From positions 2,942,501 through 3,006,500 of the forward strand of contig NZ_CP077073.1 of NCBI RefSeq assembly GCF_019139535.1: a stretch of 64,000 nucleotides of DNA, given 5' to 3'. The notes beneath the pieces are model-generated. The model ran no database searches. It saw nothing but the letters and a program-made list of their open reading frames with translations, and was not told the DNA's origin. The first letter of the stretch is position 1. The number at the start of each line of letters is the position of its first letter. Source of the stretch: Pseudomonas muyukensis (GTDB taxonomy: Bacteria > Pseudomonadota > Gammaproteobacteria > Pseudomonadales > Pseudomonadaceae). The position numbers and the translations under genes were made by a program. Shown in pieces: positions 20,487 through 33,621 of this stretch.

Positions 20487-20587
20487 TCTTGAGCTTCGCC
20501 TCCCTCCAAATGAGGTTGAGGGCACGATGGACAATGCTCATTCACAGGAGCAGACCAGGACCCTGAGTACCCGTAGCAACACGCTAG

Positions 20588-22048
<1,461 letters not shown>

Positions 22049-22052
22049 GTCT

Positions 22053-22093
22053 AACCGGCAGTAGGACGCAGCTTTAGTTGCGTCCTTACGGTT
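22053..22093 (+). terminator. Hairpin after ALDH gene, probable terminator
   Basis: Nested stems AACCG/CGGTT (outer) and AGGACGCA (22063-22070)/TGCGTCCT (22079-22086) directly after the stop. No long T tract, so termination strength is uncertain. Confidence 0.45.
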
Positions 22094-22144
22094 CGCCTCA
22101 ATTGAGCCGTACCTAGTGTGGTGTTTCAGAAATACCCCTGAAAA

Positions 22145-22330
22145 TCATTTGCCCAGCGCTCGCGCCGCGCGAGCGACTGAGGCAAGGATGTCCTCGGCCT
22201 TTTTGTGCCACCGAAATGGCTTCGGGTTCTGGTTGTCGGTTTCCAGGTAGTACTCGATCGACGCCTCCAGGTCCTTAACGCTGACATGTGCCTGCCGCTT
22301 GATCCACTTCTCGCTCAGTGTTGAGAAAAA
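22145..22330 (-). pseudogene. IS630-family transposase, C-terminal remnant
   Basis: On the minus strand an open stretch of about 61 codons ends at TGA 22145-22147. Its translation contains FFSTLSEKWIKR, VSVKDLEASIEYYLE and NQNPKPFRWHKKAEDILASV, the typical C-terminal end of IS630-type DDE transposases. Upstream codons no longer resemble a transposase and there is no start, so the element is a 3' fragment. It separates the ALDH gene from the unknown two-gene unit and marks past recombination. Confidence 0.8.
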
Positions 22331-22381
22331 CCGCCTGTGCCATCCTCCGTTTCGCTTACTCCAAAGCTACGTTGCTCGCCC

Positions 22382-24205
22382 TCAGACCGCCCGTTCCAAC
22401 AGTTGGGCTTCAGCGATCTGCCCGTTCTCATAACGCAGCAGTACCTGACGCTCCCCTTGATCGAACAGCGACTGCTGCAGTTGCTGGGTGTCTCGCGGGC
22501 CTTGGGTCAACGCGCTGGTCAGGCTGTCCAGTTGCGCCGTGAAGCGCTGTTTCAGCGAGGCGTCCAGGCTGAACATGCGTGAGCTGGTCAGTTCCATCTG
22601 CGAGTTGTAGATGCTCCGGCCCTGGTTGCTGATTTCCTCCAGCTGGTCGAGGCTTGCGAGCGCCTTGGCCGCCTGGGCGCGATAGCGTTGCAGTGGCTCG
22701 GCCAGGTAGCGCAAGGCACTACTGACCACTTGCAATTGTGCGGTTTGCAGGTAACCGCTGACCCAGCCTTCCATCTTCGTCAGGCTGTCCTGCAATGCCT
22801 GGCGGGTGCTGTCCACACCGAACAGCTTGTCAGCCTGCACAGCCTGGGCGCGCTTCAGTTCTTCGTTCATCTTGCGAGCGAAATACTGGGCCAGGGAGGT
22901 GATCTGGCTATGGTGATTTTCCAATGTCTGGCGGGCAGTGCTGTCGATGCCTTCTTGCGGATAATGATCGAGCACGCCTTGGGTGTACTCGAACATCCCG
23001 GTCAGCTTTTCCCACTGCTTTTCGTCCAGATCGTGCTGCACGGCATCCAGTTGACGCTTGATGGCGTTCAGCTTTTCGTTGATGTCGTGCAGGTGTTTCT
23101 GGCCCACCGCCGAGGACACCGCGTTCCACACCGCGCCACTGAGCAGCACGTTCTGCAGGTCTTCAGGCAGCGACAGGCTGGCCTGTTCACTGATCTTGCC
23201 GCCGGTACGCACGAAGGCCCGGACGCTGCCGTCGCCGTTGGCGTTCTTGGTCAGTGTCTCGAATGGCAGGCTGCACATCACGTAATTGCCGCTGGCCAGC
23301 TCGCCCATGGCGGCCAGGCCGGGCACATTTGCCAGCAGCGGGTTTAGCGCACTGATCTGGTCGGTTGGTAGTGGGCGGTGGGTACCTGCGGGCGGGCGTT
23401 GCAGCAGGTTGAGCGTGAGCAATGTGCCACCCTGGCCGTCCTGGATCTCCAGGTCGGCCGTGGTCTGGGAAGCGGTGGCCGCTGGCTGGGTGTCGGGGCC
23501 TGTGGCCGGGGGCGCGGCGGGCGTTTCCCGGCGCAGGCGGATCCAGCCCATCTGGGCAACGAAGGGCACGGTCACGCGGTAGGCTTCAGCCACGCTGCTG
23601 TGCAGGCCCACGCCCGCTGTGAAGGCGGCGCCAAAGGGGTTCAGGCGCAACCCGGTGGTCGCGGCCATGGTGAACAGTGCCGCGCTGCGCGAGGCGGAAA
23701 GGCCGATCACGCTGGCGGCCCCTTTGGGCAGCGCTTCTTCAAGTTTGAACAGCCCGGTCAGCACCTTGGTGCTGGTGGCCCGTTCGAAACGCTCGCTGGC
23801 CGGTAGCTCCCGCCAGCCTGCACCGAACAGCGCCAGGGCGATCTGGCGTTCCTTGTCCGCCACGCTGGTTGCGCCGCTGCCATTGAGCTTCTGGTACACG
23901 TCGTTGACGATTTCGGCGTAGGGCACCGCCGATTTCTTTAACAGGCGGCGGGCCAGGTTCATTGCCGAATGCCCGCCGAACTGCTGCAGCTCATGGCCCA
24001 GCAGATCGAGTTGCTGCTCGGTATAGCCCGCAGGTCGCGAGCTGTGCTTGGCCTGTACCAGTTGCTTCTTGATGTCTGCATCCAGGCCGGCGCGGCCCCG
24101 GGAGAAGTCGGTGATGATGTCCACCAGGATGTCCACTTCTTCGGGCGTGGCGCTGATGAGGCTGGTGAACAAGTCGTCGTCGCAATCGATTCCTGAGGTT
24201 GCCAT
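22382..24205 (-). CDS. 607-aa protein: YaaW/UPF0174-like N-terminus fused to long helical region
   Basis: Unknown function. Residues about 1-230 resemble E. coli YaaW (UPF0174/DUF3944, distantly CBP3-like): LLGHELQQFGGHSAMN, then a glycine/alanine-rich hydrophobic stretch (about 165-205, NPFGAAFTAGVGLH) and EAYRVTVPFVAQ. A Pro/Ala/Thr linker (about 230-255) leads to a C-terminal half of roughly 300 residues that is mostly charged amphipathic helix (INEKLNAIKRQLDAVQHDLD, LASLDQLEEISNQGRS). YaaW itself is only about 237 aa. It follows a 140-aa gene by 70 bases and has an AAGGTAAGGA ribosome site. A membrane-acting effector is possible but unproven. Confidence 0.8.
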   Translation of the reverse strand: MATSGIDCDDDLFTSLISATPEEVDILVDIITDFSRGRAGLDADIKKQLVQAKHSSRPAGYTEQQLDLLGHELQQFGGHSAMNLARRLLKKSAVPYAEIVNDVYQKLNGSGATSVADKERQIALALFGAGWRELPASERFERATSTKVLTGLFKLEEALPKGAASVIGLSASRSAALFTMAATTGLRLNPFGAAFTAGVGLHSSVAEAYRVTVPFVAQMGWIRLRRETPAAPPATGPDTQPAATASQTTADLEIQDGQGGTLLTLNLLQRPPAGTHRPLPTDQISALNPLLANVPGLAAMGELASGNYVMCSLPFETLTKNANGDGSVRAFVRTGGKISEQASLSLPEDLQNVLLSGAVWNAVSSAVGQKHLHDINEKLNAIKRQLDAVQHDLDEKQWEKLTGMFEYTQGVLDHYPQEGIDSTARQTLENHHSQITSLAQYFARKMNEELKRAQAVQADKLFGVDSTRQALQDSLTKMEGWVSGYLQTAQLQVVSSALRYLAEPLQRYRAQAAKALASLDQLEEISNQGRSIYNSQMELTSSRMFSLDASLKQRFTAQLDSLTSALTQGPRDTQQLQQSLFDQGERQVLLRYENGQIAEAQLLERAV

Positions 24206-24275
24206 CGTGTGTCCTTACCTTCTGAACGGTGTATCGGGAAGAGGGAGCGGGCGCCCCGTGCGGGTTGGGGGGTGT

Positions 24276-24698
24276 TCAAGGCACCAGCCAGGTGCTGGTC
24301 GGCCTGGCCTCTCGCTGAATGGCGACAGCCTGGTAGTGCTCCAGTATCGGCAGGATGTAGGTGATGACGACGGTGCCTGGGCGGCCATTGGGTTGGCGTC
24401 GAGCGGCGTGGCAAAGTGGGCCGGCGTTATCTGGTGCTTTATTGGAGCGAATCTCCACAGCGTGTGCTTCACCGAAGTGTCGGTTGCTGGCCAGGTAATC
24501 CAGCGTTTGCTGGAAGGCCGCGCGGGTCAGGGTGATCGAGCTGTTGTTTGCGCCGGTTACCACGCGTACGTGGTTGTCGTTGACCGCCGCGATTCTGAAA
24601 CGGGTATTGCTGGCGTTGCAGGGCGTTTGCAGCTCCGTGCCTTGCAAGCGGCTGATCAGTGCCCAGAGAGTGTTATCGACCTGGGTAATGTGCTGCAT
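24276..24698 (-). CDS. 140-aa unknown protein, partner of the YaaW-like fusion
   Basis: Starts MQHITQVDNTLWALISRLQG after GGAG (spacing about 8). Pattern of short beta strands (RFRIAAVNDNHVRVVTG), then a helix (LTRAAFQQTLDYLASN) and EIRSNKAPDNAGPLCHAAR, ending in ITYILPILEHY. It looks like a small alpha/beta domain; by feel it recalls specificity or helper domains found beside restriction enzymes, but I cannot name a family. First gene of the two-gene unit, with an inverted repeat upstream. Confidence 0.7.
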   Translation of the reverse strand: MQHITQVDNTLWALISRLQGTELQTPCNASNTRFRIAAVNDNHVRVVTGANNSSITLTRAAFQQTLDYLASNRHFGEAHAVEIRSNKAPDNAGPLCHAARRQPNGRPGTVVITYILPILEHYQAVAIQREARPTSTWLVP

Positions 24699-24747
24699 GG
24701 CGTCACTCCGTGTTGTTCGCTGGCCGTCTTCCTAGCGTAGCGTGGCT

Positions 24748-24766
24748 TGATGTCCTAATGACATCA
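24748..24766. promoter_or_regulatory. Inverted repeat upstream of the two-gene unit
   Basis: TGATGTC-CTAAT-GACATCA, a perfect 7-bp inverted repeat about 50 bases before the 140-aa gene. A second, wider repeat TTGGAC-N14-GTCCAA follows at 24771-24796. These are candidate operators; no regulator gene adjoins. The remaining 24797-25010 holds nothing I recognise. Confidence 0.4.
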
Positions 24767-25010
24767 TCCTTTGGACTTATCCGTGTGACGGTCCAAGGGG
24801 GCCTGTAACCGTAATTAGCGTTGCCAAGGGGCCAGACCGCGTGCCGCCTGCAGCGCGGGGCAAGTCCTCTCCCACGATGATTCCCTGTACTGCCGACGGC
24901 GCTAGCGCCAATCTGGCAGGCCTGTATCCTTGCCTTCCATCAGCCCGCACGGACCTCTGCCGTCCGTGTCAGGCAATGTAATCAGGGATGATCAATGGAA
25001 TGCAGCAAAG

Positions 25011-25667
25011 ATGACTACCGAAGCTTTTGCCCCCTTCCAGCACTTGGCTGCTGACCTGTTCAAGCATTTATCGACGGACCAGGAGGATGGCTCCCACGAC
25101 CTGTCCCATATCCATCGTGTCTGGGTCAATGCGCAGCGGATCCAGCGCGTGGAAGGTGGTGATCTGGAAGTGTTGCTCGCAGCGACGGTGCTGCATGATT
25201 GTGTCGCGGTAGAAAAGAACTCGCCGTTGCGGGGGCAGGCATCAACGCTGTCCGCGCAAAAGGCATCGTCGATTCTGGCTGAGAGAGGCTGGCCCTTGCC
25301 GCGAATCGAGCAGGTGGCGCATGCCATCAAGACTCACAGTTACTCGGCAGGTTTCCAGCCCTTGACCCTCGAGGCCAGGATTCTGCAAGACAGTGATCGG
25401 CTGGACGCGATTGGTGCTGTGGGGATTGCCCGGTGTTTCTACGTTTCCGGGCGAATGGGGGCGGCGCTGTATGATTTCCAGAATCCCAGCGCGCAAGGTA
25501 GGGATTACCAAGATGCAAGGTATACGCTCGAGCACTTCCATACCAAATTGCTCAGGCTGGCATCAGGTTTTACAACCCGTGAAGGGGCTCGCCTTGCGGC
25601 TGAGCGGCATGCGCGGCTTGAAGTGTTTGTTGCGGATTTCATGGATGAAATCGCGGGGCAGGGCTGA
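25011..25667 (+). CDS. HD-domain phosphohydrolase
   Basis: 218-aa metal-dependent hydrolase of the YedJ-type HD family, probably acting on nucleotides or similar phosphate esters. HD-site residues: histidine in HDLSHIHRVW (about 29-38), the HD pair in ATVLHDCVAVE (about 64) and the late aspartate in ILQDSDRLDAIGAVGI (about 127). The start at MTTEAFAPFQHLA is chosen because earlier codons are not family-like; the ribosome site is weak. Monocistronic. Confidence 0.85.
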   Translation: MTTEAFAPFQHLAADLFKHLSTDQEDGSHDLSHIHRVWVNAQRIQRVEGGDLEVLLAATVLHDCVAVEKNSPLRGQASTLSAQKASSILAERGWPLPRIEQVAHAIKTHSYSAGFQPLTLEARILQDSDRLDAIGAVGIARCFYVSGRMGAALYDFQNPSAQGRDYQDARYTLEHFHTKLLRLASGFTTREGARLAAERHARLEVFVADFMDEIAGQG

Positions 25668-26162
25668 AAATACCGGGACCGTTCGCGATCCTTGCGCGAC
25701 GCAAGGCCGCCCCTGCAATCAGGGCGGCGTTTAGTGCCTGGTCACGAAAAGCCCGGCGCTTGGCCGGGCTTGGGGACCGCTTTCAAAGCAGTCTTCACCG
25801 AAATGCTGCCTGTCTATCTCACCAGAGCAGGCTCCCGAGATTATCGAGCCCCGGCGAGCTGACGATTACTGCTGACATCGTACGAAATACCAACGCCGGG
25901 CAACGGCTGTAGCGTTCCTACATAGTGCATTCCGGTGTTGCTGTAGGTCATTTCCTAAAGGCCCATTTCCACCCGTTTGGCCATTGTGGCGGGGTGAGTC
26001 CGGGCTTTAGTCTCGCCTTGCCCGTCGCGCTCCAGCGGCAGGGGTCGACCCGGCTACTGGGCAGAGCATCACGCACGGATCGCGTGGTCTGGCCTGGTCG
26101 GCTCCAGGCGCTGGGCGTGGCGGGCTCTTGAATTTCCTAGCGGGTATTACAGGGGGCAGCGA
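25668..26162. other. Intergenic region with REP-like repeat and hairpin
   Basis: 495 bases without a recognised gene. 25690-25725 carries a REP-like arm (GCGCGACGCAAGGCCGCCCC). AAGCCCGGC/GCCGGGCTT (25749-25771) is a hairpin followed by TTTT when read on the minus strand. Short frames further right have biased composition and no start signals. Confidence 0.4.
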
Positions 26163-26465
26163 GTGAACAAGGACGATTGGCCGCAAGGCCAGGGGCAATT
26201 GAAGATCGTCAGCCTGGCGGCACGTGCCGGGCGACATTCGATTCGCAACTGGGTACAGGCGATACCGGGCTTGCCAACGCGGGAGGTGCTGCAGGAAACC
26301 TCGGTCATCCTCGGCGTGATCACGGGCCTCACGCAGCAGGCACTGGTCAAGCCACGCGAGGCACAGACGCTGATGCGCGCCACCTACTACCTCAGCGGGC
26401 TGGCCAAGGCGATGATCGATGGCCAGCTGTCGGTGGTGCGGGGCGAAAAGGGCGAAGGGGAGTGA
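26163..26465 (+). CDS. Small hypothetical protein, GTG start
   Basis: 100-aa protein starting at GTG (MNKDDWPQGQGQLKIVSLAA), with an AGGGGG ribosome site six to eight bases upstream. The body is mostly helical (REVLQETSVILGVITGLTQQ, AQTLMRATYYLSGLAKAMID) with charged ends. No family recognised. It is followed by a strong terminator, which supports an independent transcription unit. Confidence 0.65.
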   Translation: MNKDDWPQGQGQLKIVSLAARAGRHSIRNWVQAIPGLPTREVLQETSVILGVITGLTQQALVKPREAQTLMRATYYLSGLAKAMIDGQLSVVRGEKGEGE

Positions 26466-26477
26466 GCACCTTTCGAT

Positions 26478-26508
26478 AGCCGCTTTCGAGCAAACGAAAG
26501 CGGCTTTT
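26478..26508 (+). terminator. Rho-independent terminator
   Basis: AGCCGCTTTCG (26478-26488), loop AGCAAA, CGAAAGCGGCT (26495-26505), then TTT. Perfect 11-bp stem 12 bases after the preceding stop. Confidence 0.9.
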
Positions 26509-26612
26509 CTGTTGAGTCAGTTCACTGTGGCTTGCCTGGGAGCGGGCTTGCCCCGCGATTGCAGTGTCGGCCGCCATGGCGGGGCAAATCTTGCCATGTG
26601 CCAATCGGTGGC

Positions 26613-27377
26613 TCAGGCCCGGCGCAAGGCTGCGGCCAGGGCAACGGTCAACAGCACCGCCAGCAGCATCGCCAGGGTAATGGTCACGGCAACCCCCAGC
26701 GGCTCGAGCAGTGCTGCCACGGCCAGGTAGAACGCAATCACCCCCACCGCGCCAATCGCATTGCCCCGCACCATCGCCGCCATGCCTGCCCGGCCGGCCT
26801 GCAGATGGGCGAACACCATCAACGGCCAGGCAATCACCGGGATGGGCGCGAGCATGCCGCTGGTGGCTGGCCCCAGCCAACTGGCCAGGCTGGTGGTGAC
26901 CATCAGCAAGGTGGTGGCGGACACCATGCGCAAGGGGATTTCCCAATAGCGGTGGCGCGCTCGGGCCAGGGTGTCGGGCTTGGGTTCGCGGCCGCTGGCG
27001 CGGATCAGCACACCGATCAGCAGCAGTGCCACGGCCACCGACACATACAGGTTGCCCCAATGGGTAAAGGCATAGGCCGCCAGCCCGTAGAACAGCACTG
27101 CCAGCAGCACCGCCGGGGCCAGCTCGACCTTGCGCGTGGCGTACAGGTAGAAGGCATAGGTGGCCTGCACCGCCGCCAGGCCGCCCAGCGCGCCGGGTAC
27201 CGCGTTCAGGGCGAATGCGCTGCCCTGTTCCAGGCTCAGGAAGGTCATCACCAACCCCGAAGTGATCGGCAGGCCGGACAGCAGGCCGCCCAGCAGGCTG
27301 CCCCAGCGGCGCGCGGCGAGGGAGATGGCCCACATCAGCAGCGGGGTGACCAGCAGTTTCAGGTAAAGCAGGGTCAT
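26613..27377 (-). CDS. Multi-pass membrane protein of unknown function
   Basis: 254-aa integral membrane protein with about seven to eight hydrophobic helices (MTLLYLKLLVTPLLMWAISL at the start; ALLEPLGVAVTITLAMLL near the end). No transport signature recognised. The ATG overlaps the stop of the metY fragment as ATGA, so this gene was probably once translated by coupling to an intact metY. Whether it is still expressed after loss of the metY 5' part is not clear. Confidence 0.75.
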   Translation of the reverse strand: MTLLYLKLLVTPLLMWAISLAARRWGSLLGGLLSGLPITSGLVMTFLSLEQGSAFALNAVPGALGGLAAVQATYAFYLYATRKVELAPAVLLAVLFYGLAAYAFTHWGNLYVSVAVALLLIGVLIRASGREPKPDTLARARHRYWEIPLRMVSATTLLMVTTSLASWLGPATSGMLAPIPVIAWPLMVFAHLQAGRAGMAAMVRGNAIGAVGVIAFYLAVAALLEPLGVAVTITLAMLLAVLLTVALAAALRRA

Positions 27378-27730
27378 TGCGGGGTATCCAGGCTTGCAGA
27401 ACGTGCGCCCGCCGTTGGCATTGGGCGGGCGCGGATGGCTCGGCCGCGGCTGGCCCCCAATGCCTGGGCCAGGTCGGCGATGATGTCGTCGCTGTGTTCG
27501 ATGCCCATCGACAGGCGCGCCATGTCCCGCGGCACACCGGCCTTGGCCAGCGCTGGGTCGTTGAGCTGGCGGTGCGGGGTGGAGGCGGGGTGGCAGGCCA
27601 GAGGCTTGGCGTCGCCGATATTGACCAGTCGCATCACCAGTTGCAATGCATCGATGCAGCGCGCGCCGGCCGCCTGGCCGCCCTGGATGCCGCACAAGAG
27701 GATCGACGCGGTCTTGCCCGCGTCCATCGC
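27374..27730 (-). pseudogene. metY (O-acetylhomoserine sulfhydrylase) C-terminal fragment
   Basis: About 118 codons matching the C-terminal end of the PLP enzyme family: ARCIDALQLVMRLVNIGDAK, then CHPASTPHRQLN and SMGIEHSDDIIADLAQAL. A full enzyme has about 425 residues; the PLP lysine and everything before are missing, and the frame loses similarity near 27730. The upstream neighbour is an unrelated membrane protein gene, so the 5' part was deleted or replaced. Confidence 0.85.
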
Positions 27731-27796
27731 GGTTGCGCTTGCAGGTAATGGGCTGCCGAGGCATGGCCGCGACACCCCGCTAACCTGGCCAAGCGC

Positions 27797-28738
27797 TTAT
27801 TCAGTTGGGGCATCAGCACTGGCTTTGGTCAGGCGCGACAAACCCCGCAAGAGGCGCTGCCTGATGCCGTGATGAAGCAACAGTGGCAGGATATTCACCA
27901 GCAATACCGCGCCCAGATAGCTTGCCGACAGCGAGGTCGCGCGCAGATGGATGGCAATCGACAGCAGGGCGATCAGCACCAGGGCCCCGCGCCTGACGGG
28001 GGTGACCGCTGGGTTGTCGTTCAATAGGTAGCCGCCTAGCGCCAGCAGGAACGCAACGACGAAACCGAGCAGGGCGCCCACATACTGCGCCTGGCACGGT
28101 ATGGCAATGAAATCGCGGCTGGCCGCGATCGTCAGGCCAACCACGCCAGCCAATGACGACATCATCACGAAGCAAAACAGCGCAGGCAGGTTTCGCCTTA
28201 GCCACGCGTACGCCAATGTTTCTTCCTGGGCTTCCCTTCGACGCGACTTGTTGGTGGTGACAAAGGCCGCCAACAGGCCGGCACCATAGCCACCTAGGGT
28301 CATGGCGGCGAAGTTGGTCAGCACCCCGGCCAGGTCGATGCGGATGGTATGGTCGTCGGCTTGATCCAACTTGCTCTTTTTCGTTCCGAGCAGGGCGCTG
28401 CGAACTTCATCGCTGATGTCTTCGCGCTTGAGTTTTTCATTGATCGCTGTGACTTCCTCCGCAATCACCGTCAAGGCCCGTTTGGCTTGGAGGCTGTCGG
28501 CTGTTACCGAGAAGAAGATGAACAGGGCACCTATCGTGGCGATCATGAAGCCCGCGAGATAACTCCAGGAAGTTCTGAGCTTGTACGGGATTGCGGCCGC
28601 GACAATCGCGAACAATGCCCAGACCAGGATAACTTGCAGATGGAATGCAGGCCCAGCGTCACTGAGCAATGGGGTAAGCAGGTACTGCTTGAGCACACTT
28701 GAAAGTGATAGGGGGCAGCCAGTCGGGATTACGTGCAT
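27797..28738 (-). CDS. Membrane protein of unknown function
   Basis: 313-aa protein with about seven or eight predicted membrane helices and one soluble loop (about 85-135, EEVTAINEKLKREDISDEVR). Helical hairpins include LVLIALLSIAIHL and VGALLGFVVAFLLALGGYLL. No family recognised. The start lacks a good Shine-Dalgarno; a later start is possible. It occupies the place where the 5' half of metY should be. Confidence 0.65.
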   Translation of the reverse strand: MHVIPTGCPLSLSSVLKQYLLTPLLSDAGPAFHLQVILVWALFAIVAAAIPYKLRTSWSYLAGFMIATIGALFIFFSVTADSLQAKRALTVIAEEVTAINEKLKREDISDEVRSALLGTKKSKLDQADDHTIRIDLAGVLTNFAAMTLGGYGAGLLAAFVTTNKSRRREAQEETLAYAWLRRNLPALFCFVMMSSLAGVVGLTIAASRDFIAIPCQAQYVGALLGFVVAFLLALGGYLLNDNPAVTPVRRGALVLIALLSIAIHLRATSLSASYLGAVLLVNILPLLLHHGIRQRLLRGLSRLTKASADAPTE

Positions 28739-28856
28739 CGTGCTTGTCTGGTACGCGTGGATACCAGGTTGCTCCTCAGTAGGTGACGCGCTAGCTTAGC
28801 GCGAGGTGCTGGCTAAATGATATTGGCTGACGCAGCGTATTGACGCTCGTGGGCGC

Positions 28857-29822
28857 TCAACGCTGCGCCGAAGGGGTTTGTCGACGCTGGGTTTCCTCGT
28901 CGAGATAGCTGAGCAGCGCAGATACTTCGATTTCCCCCAGGCGCATGTTCGGCATCGCCAGCTGGTTGTACTGCGCGTATAGCAACATGGCCAACGGGTC
29001 TTTCTCTGCCAGCATCCGGTCCGGTTCCATCAGCCAGCGTTTCAACCAGGCCTCGTCGCGCTGGCGGGTGACCCCGAGCAGGTCCGGGCCAATTGCGCGG
29101 GTGGCCCCGGGCTCGGCATCGCCGAGGGTGTGACACGATGAACAGCGGGTCCTGAACAGTTGCTCGCCGGCACTGGGTGGGCGGATCTGCGGGGCCTGGG
29201 CCTGGCTGTAGTCGTGGTGCTGGGCGCTGGCGGTCTTCCAGTTGTGCAGGCTGTTGGCCAGGCGATCGGCGAGGATGTACGGGCTTTCGAACGGCGAGGC
29301 TTTCATCCAGCGGCCGGTGGCCTGGTTGCCGATGATCAGGCTGAGGTTGTGGTCCTTGCTGCGGCCGTTCTGCAGGCCCTCGATGTACAGGCCCAGGCTG
29401 CGGCGCAGTTGCTCGATGTCGGCGGCCTCACCGGTGAGCAGGGTCCAGCCGGGGCCGATGGCGAACTTCTGGGCGTAGCGCTTGAGGGTGGCGGGGGTGT
29501 CGTTGTAGGGGTCGATGCTGATGGAGTAGAAGAAGATGTCCTGGCCGACGCGCTCGCCCAGCAGCTTCTGCACCTGGCGCAGGCGCGCGGTCTCCACCGG
29601 GCAGGAGTCGCCGCAGCCGGTGAAGATGAAATTGATGGCCACCACCTTGTCCTTGATCAGGTCGTCGAAGAAACGCACCTTGTCGCCGTCCTGGGTGAGC
29701 AGGGTGATGTTGGGGAAGTAGTCGGCGCCCCAGGGCGTGGCTTGCGCGGGCGTGGGAGGCAGCGAGCAGGGCAGGCAGAGCATCACCAGCAGCAGGCACA
29801 GCAGGCGGCACAGGCGGGGCAT
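28857..29822 (-). CDS. SCO1/SenC-type copper chaperone fused to cytochrome c domain
   Basis: 321-aa exported protein. After a signal peptide (MPRLCRLLCLLLVMLCLPCS) comes a thioredoxin-fold SCO domain with copper motif FTGCGDSCPVE (CxxxC) and a downstream histidine in GRSKDHNLSL. The C-terminal part is a class I cytochrome c with CSSCHT heme site and a distal-type methionine in NQLAMPNMRL. It follows the multicopper oxidase gene on the same strand and may load copper or carry electrons for it. The start is set at the signal peptide. Confidence 0.88.
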   Translation of the reverse strand: MPRLCRLLCLLLVMLCLPCSLPPTPAQATPWGADYFPNITLLTQDGDKVRFFDDLIKDKVVAINFIFTGCGDSCPVETARLRQVQKLLGERVGQDIFFYSISIDPYNDTPATLKRYAQKFAIGPGWTLLTGEAADIEQLRRSLGLYIEGLQNGRSKDHNLSLIIGNQATGRWMKASPFESPYILADRLANSLHNWKTASAQHHDYSQAQAPQIRPPSAGEQLFRTRCSSCHTLGDAEPGATRAIGPDLLGVTRQRDEAWLKRWLMEPDRMLAEKDPLAMLLYAQYNQLAMPNMRLGEIEVSALLSYLDEETQRRQTPSAQR

Positions 29823-29881
29823 GATTCGACCCTCTCGATCGACAAGGACCAGGTGCAAGCGGGATGACCTGGGAGCAGGAT

Positions 29882-29928
29882 GGCGTGGAGCGGGCTTGCC
29901 GCGCACGCCGGCAAGCCCGCTCCACGCC
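29882..29928. repeat. Perfect 19-bp inverted repeat (REP-like)
   Basis: GGCGTGGAGCGGGCTTGCC (29882-29900) and its exact complement (29910-29928) with a nine-base loop. It lies between the multicopper oxidase and SCO genes, so it may partly terminate or stabilise the transcript. The GAGCGGGCTTGCC word recurs near 26540 and, slightly changed, at 43272. Confidence 0.8.
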
Positions 29929-29938
29929 CGTCACAACA

Positions 29939-33334
<3,396 letters not shown>

Positions 33335-33579
33335 TGCCGTATGCCCCGTGTTGTGCAGACCGGCATCTGGGCCACCGCACGGGGTGGCGATGTGCCTTGT
33401 AGGGGCTTGAGCAACGGCTGTGCCAAGAGGAAAATGGCGAAAAGCCACATGTTTCAAGATGTTGCAATAATGCGAAAGAGAGACGCTTCGCGGTTTGCCG
33501 CAAAGCTGGGGACAGGCACCCACTCCTGGGTGGGGAATGCCCCCCACATGGCCTTGCCATACCGGTGCCGCCTGCGGCC

Positions 33580-33608
33580 AAAAGGGGCGACATCATCTGT
33601 CGCCCCTT
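33580..33608 (-). terminator. Rho-independent terminator
   Basis: Perfect 11-bp stem AAGGGGCGACA/TGTCGCCCCTT with loop TCATC, followed on the minus strand by TTTT. It ends the aldolase/DapA-like unit, 13 bases past the stop. Confidence 0.85.
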
Positions 33609-33621
33609 CGCGCTCAAGGCC

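Noticed and set aside
25925..26131. 68-codon frame upstream of the small GTG-start gene
   Set aside because: No ribosome site, odd composition and no resemblance to a family; treated as intergenic.
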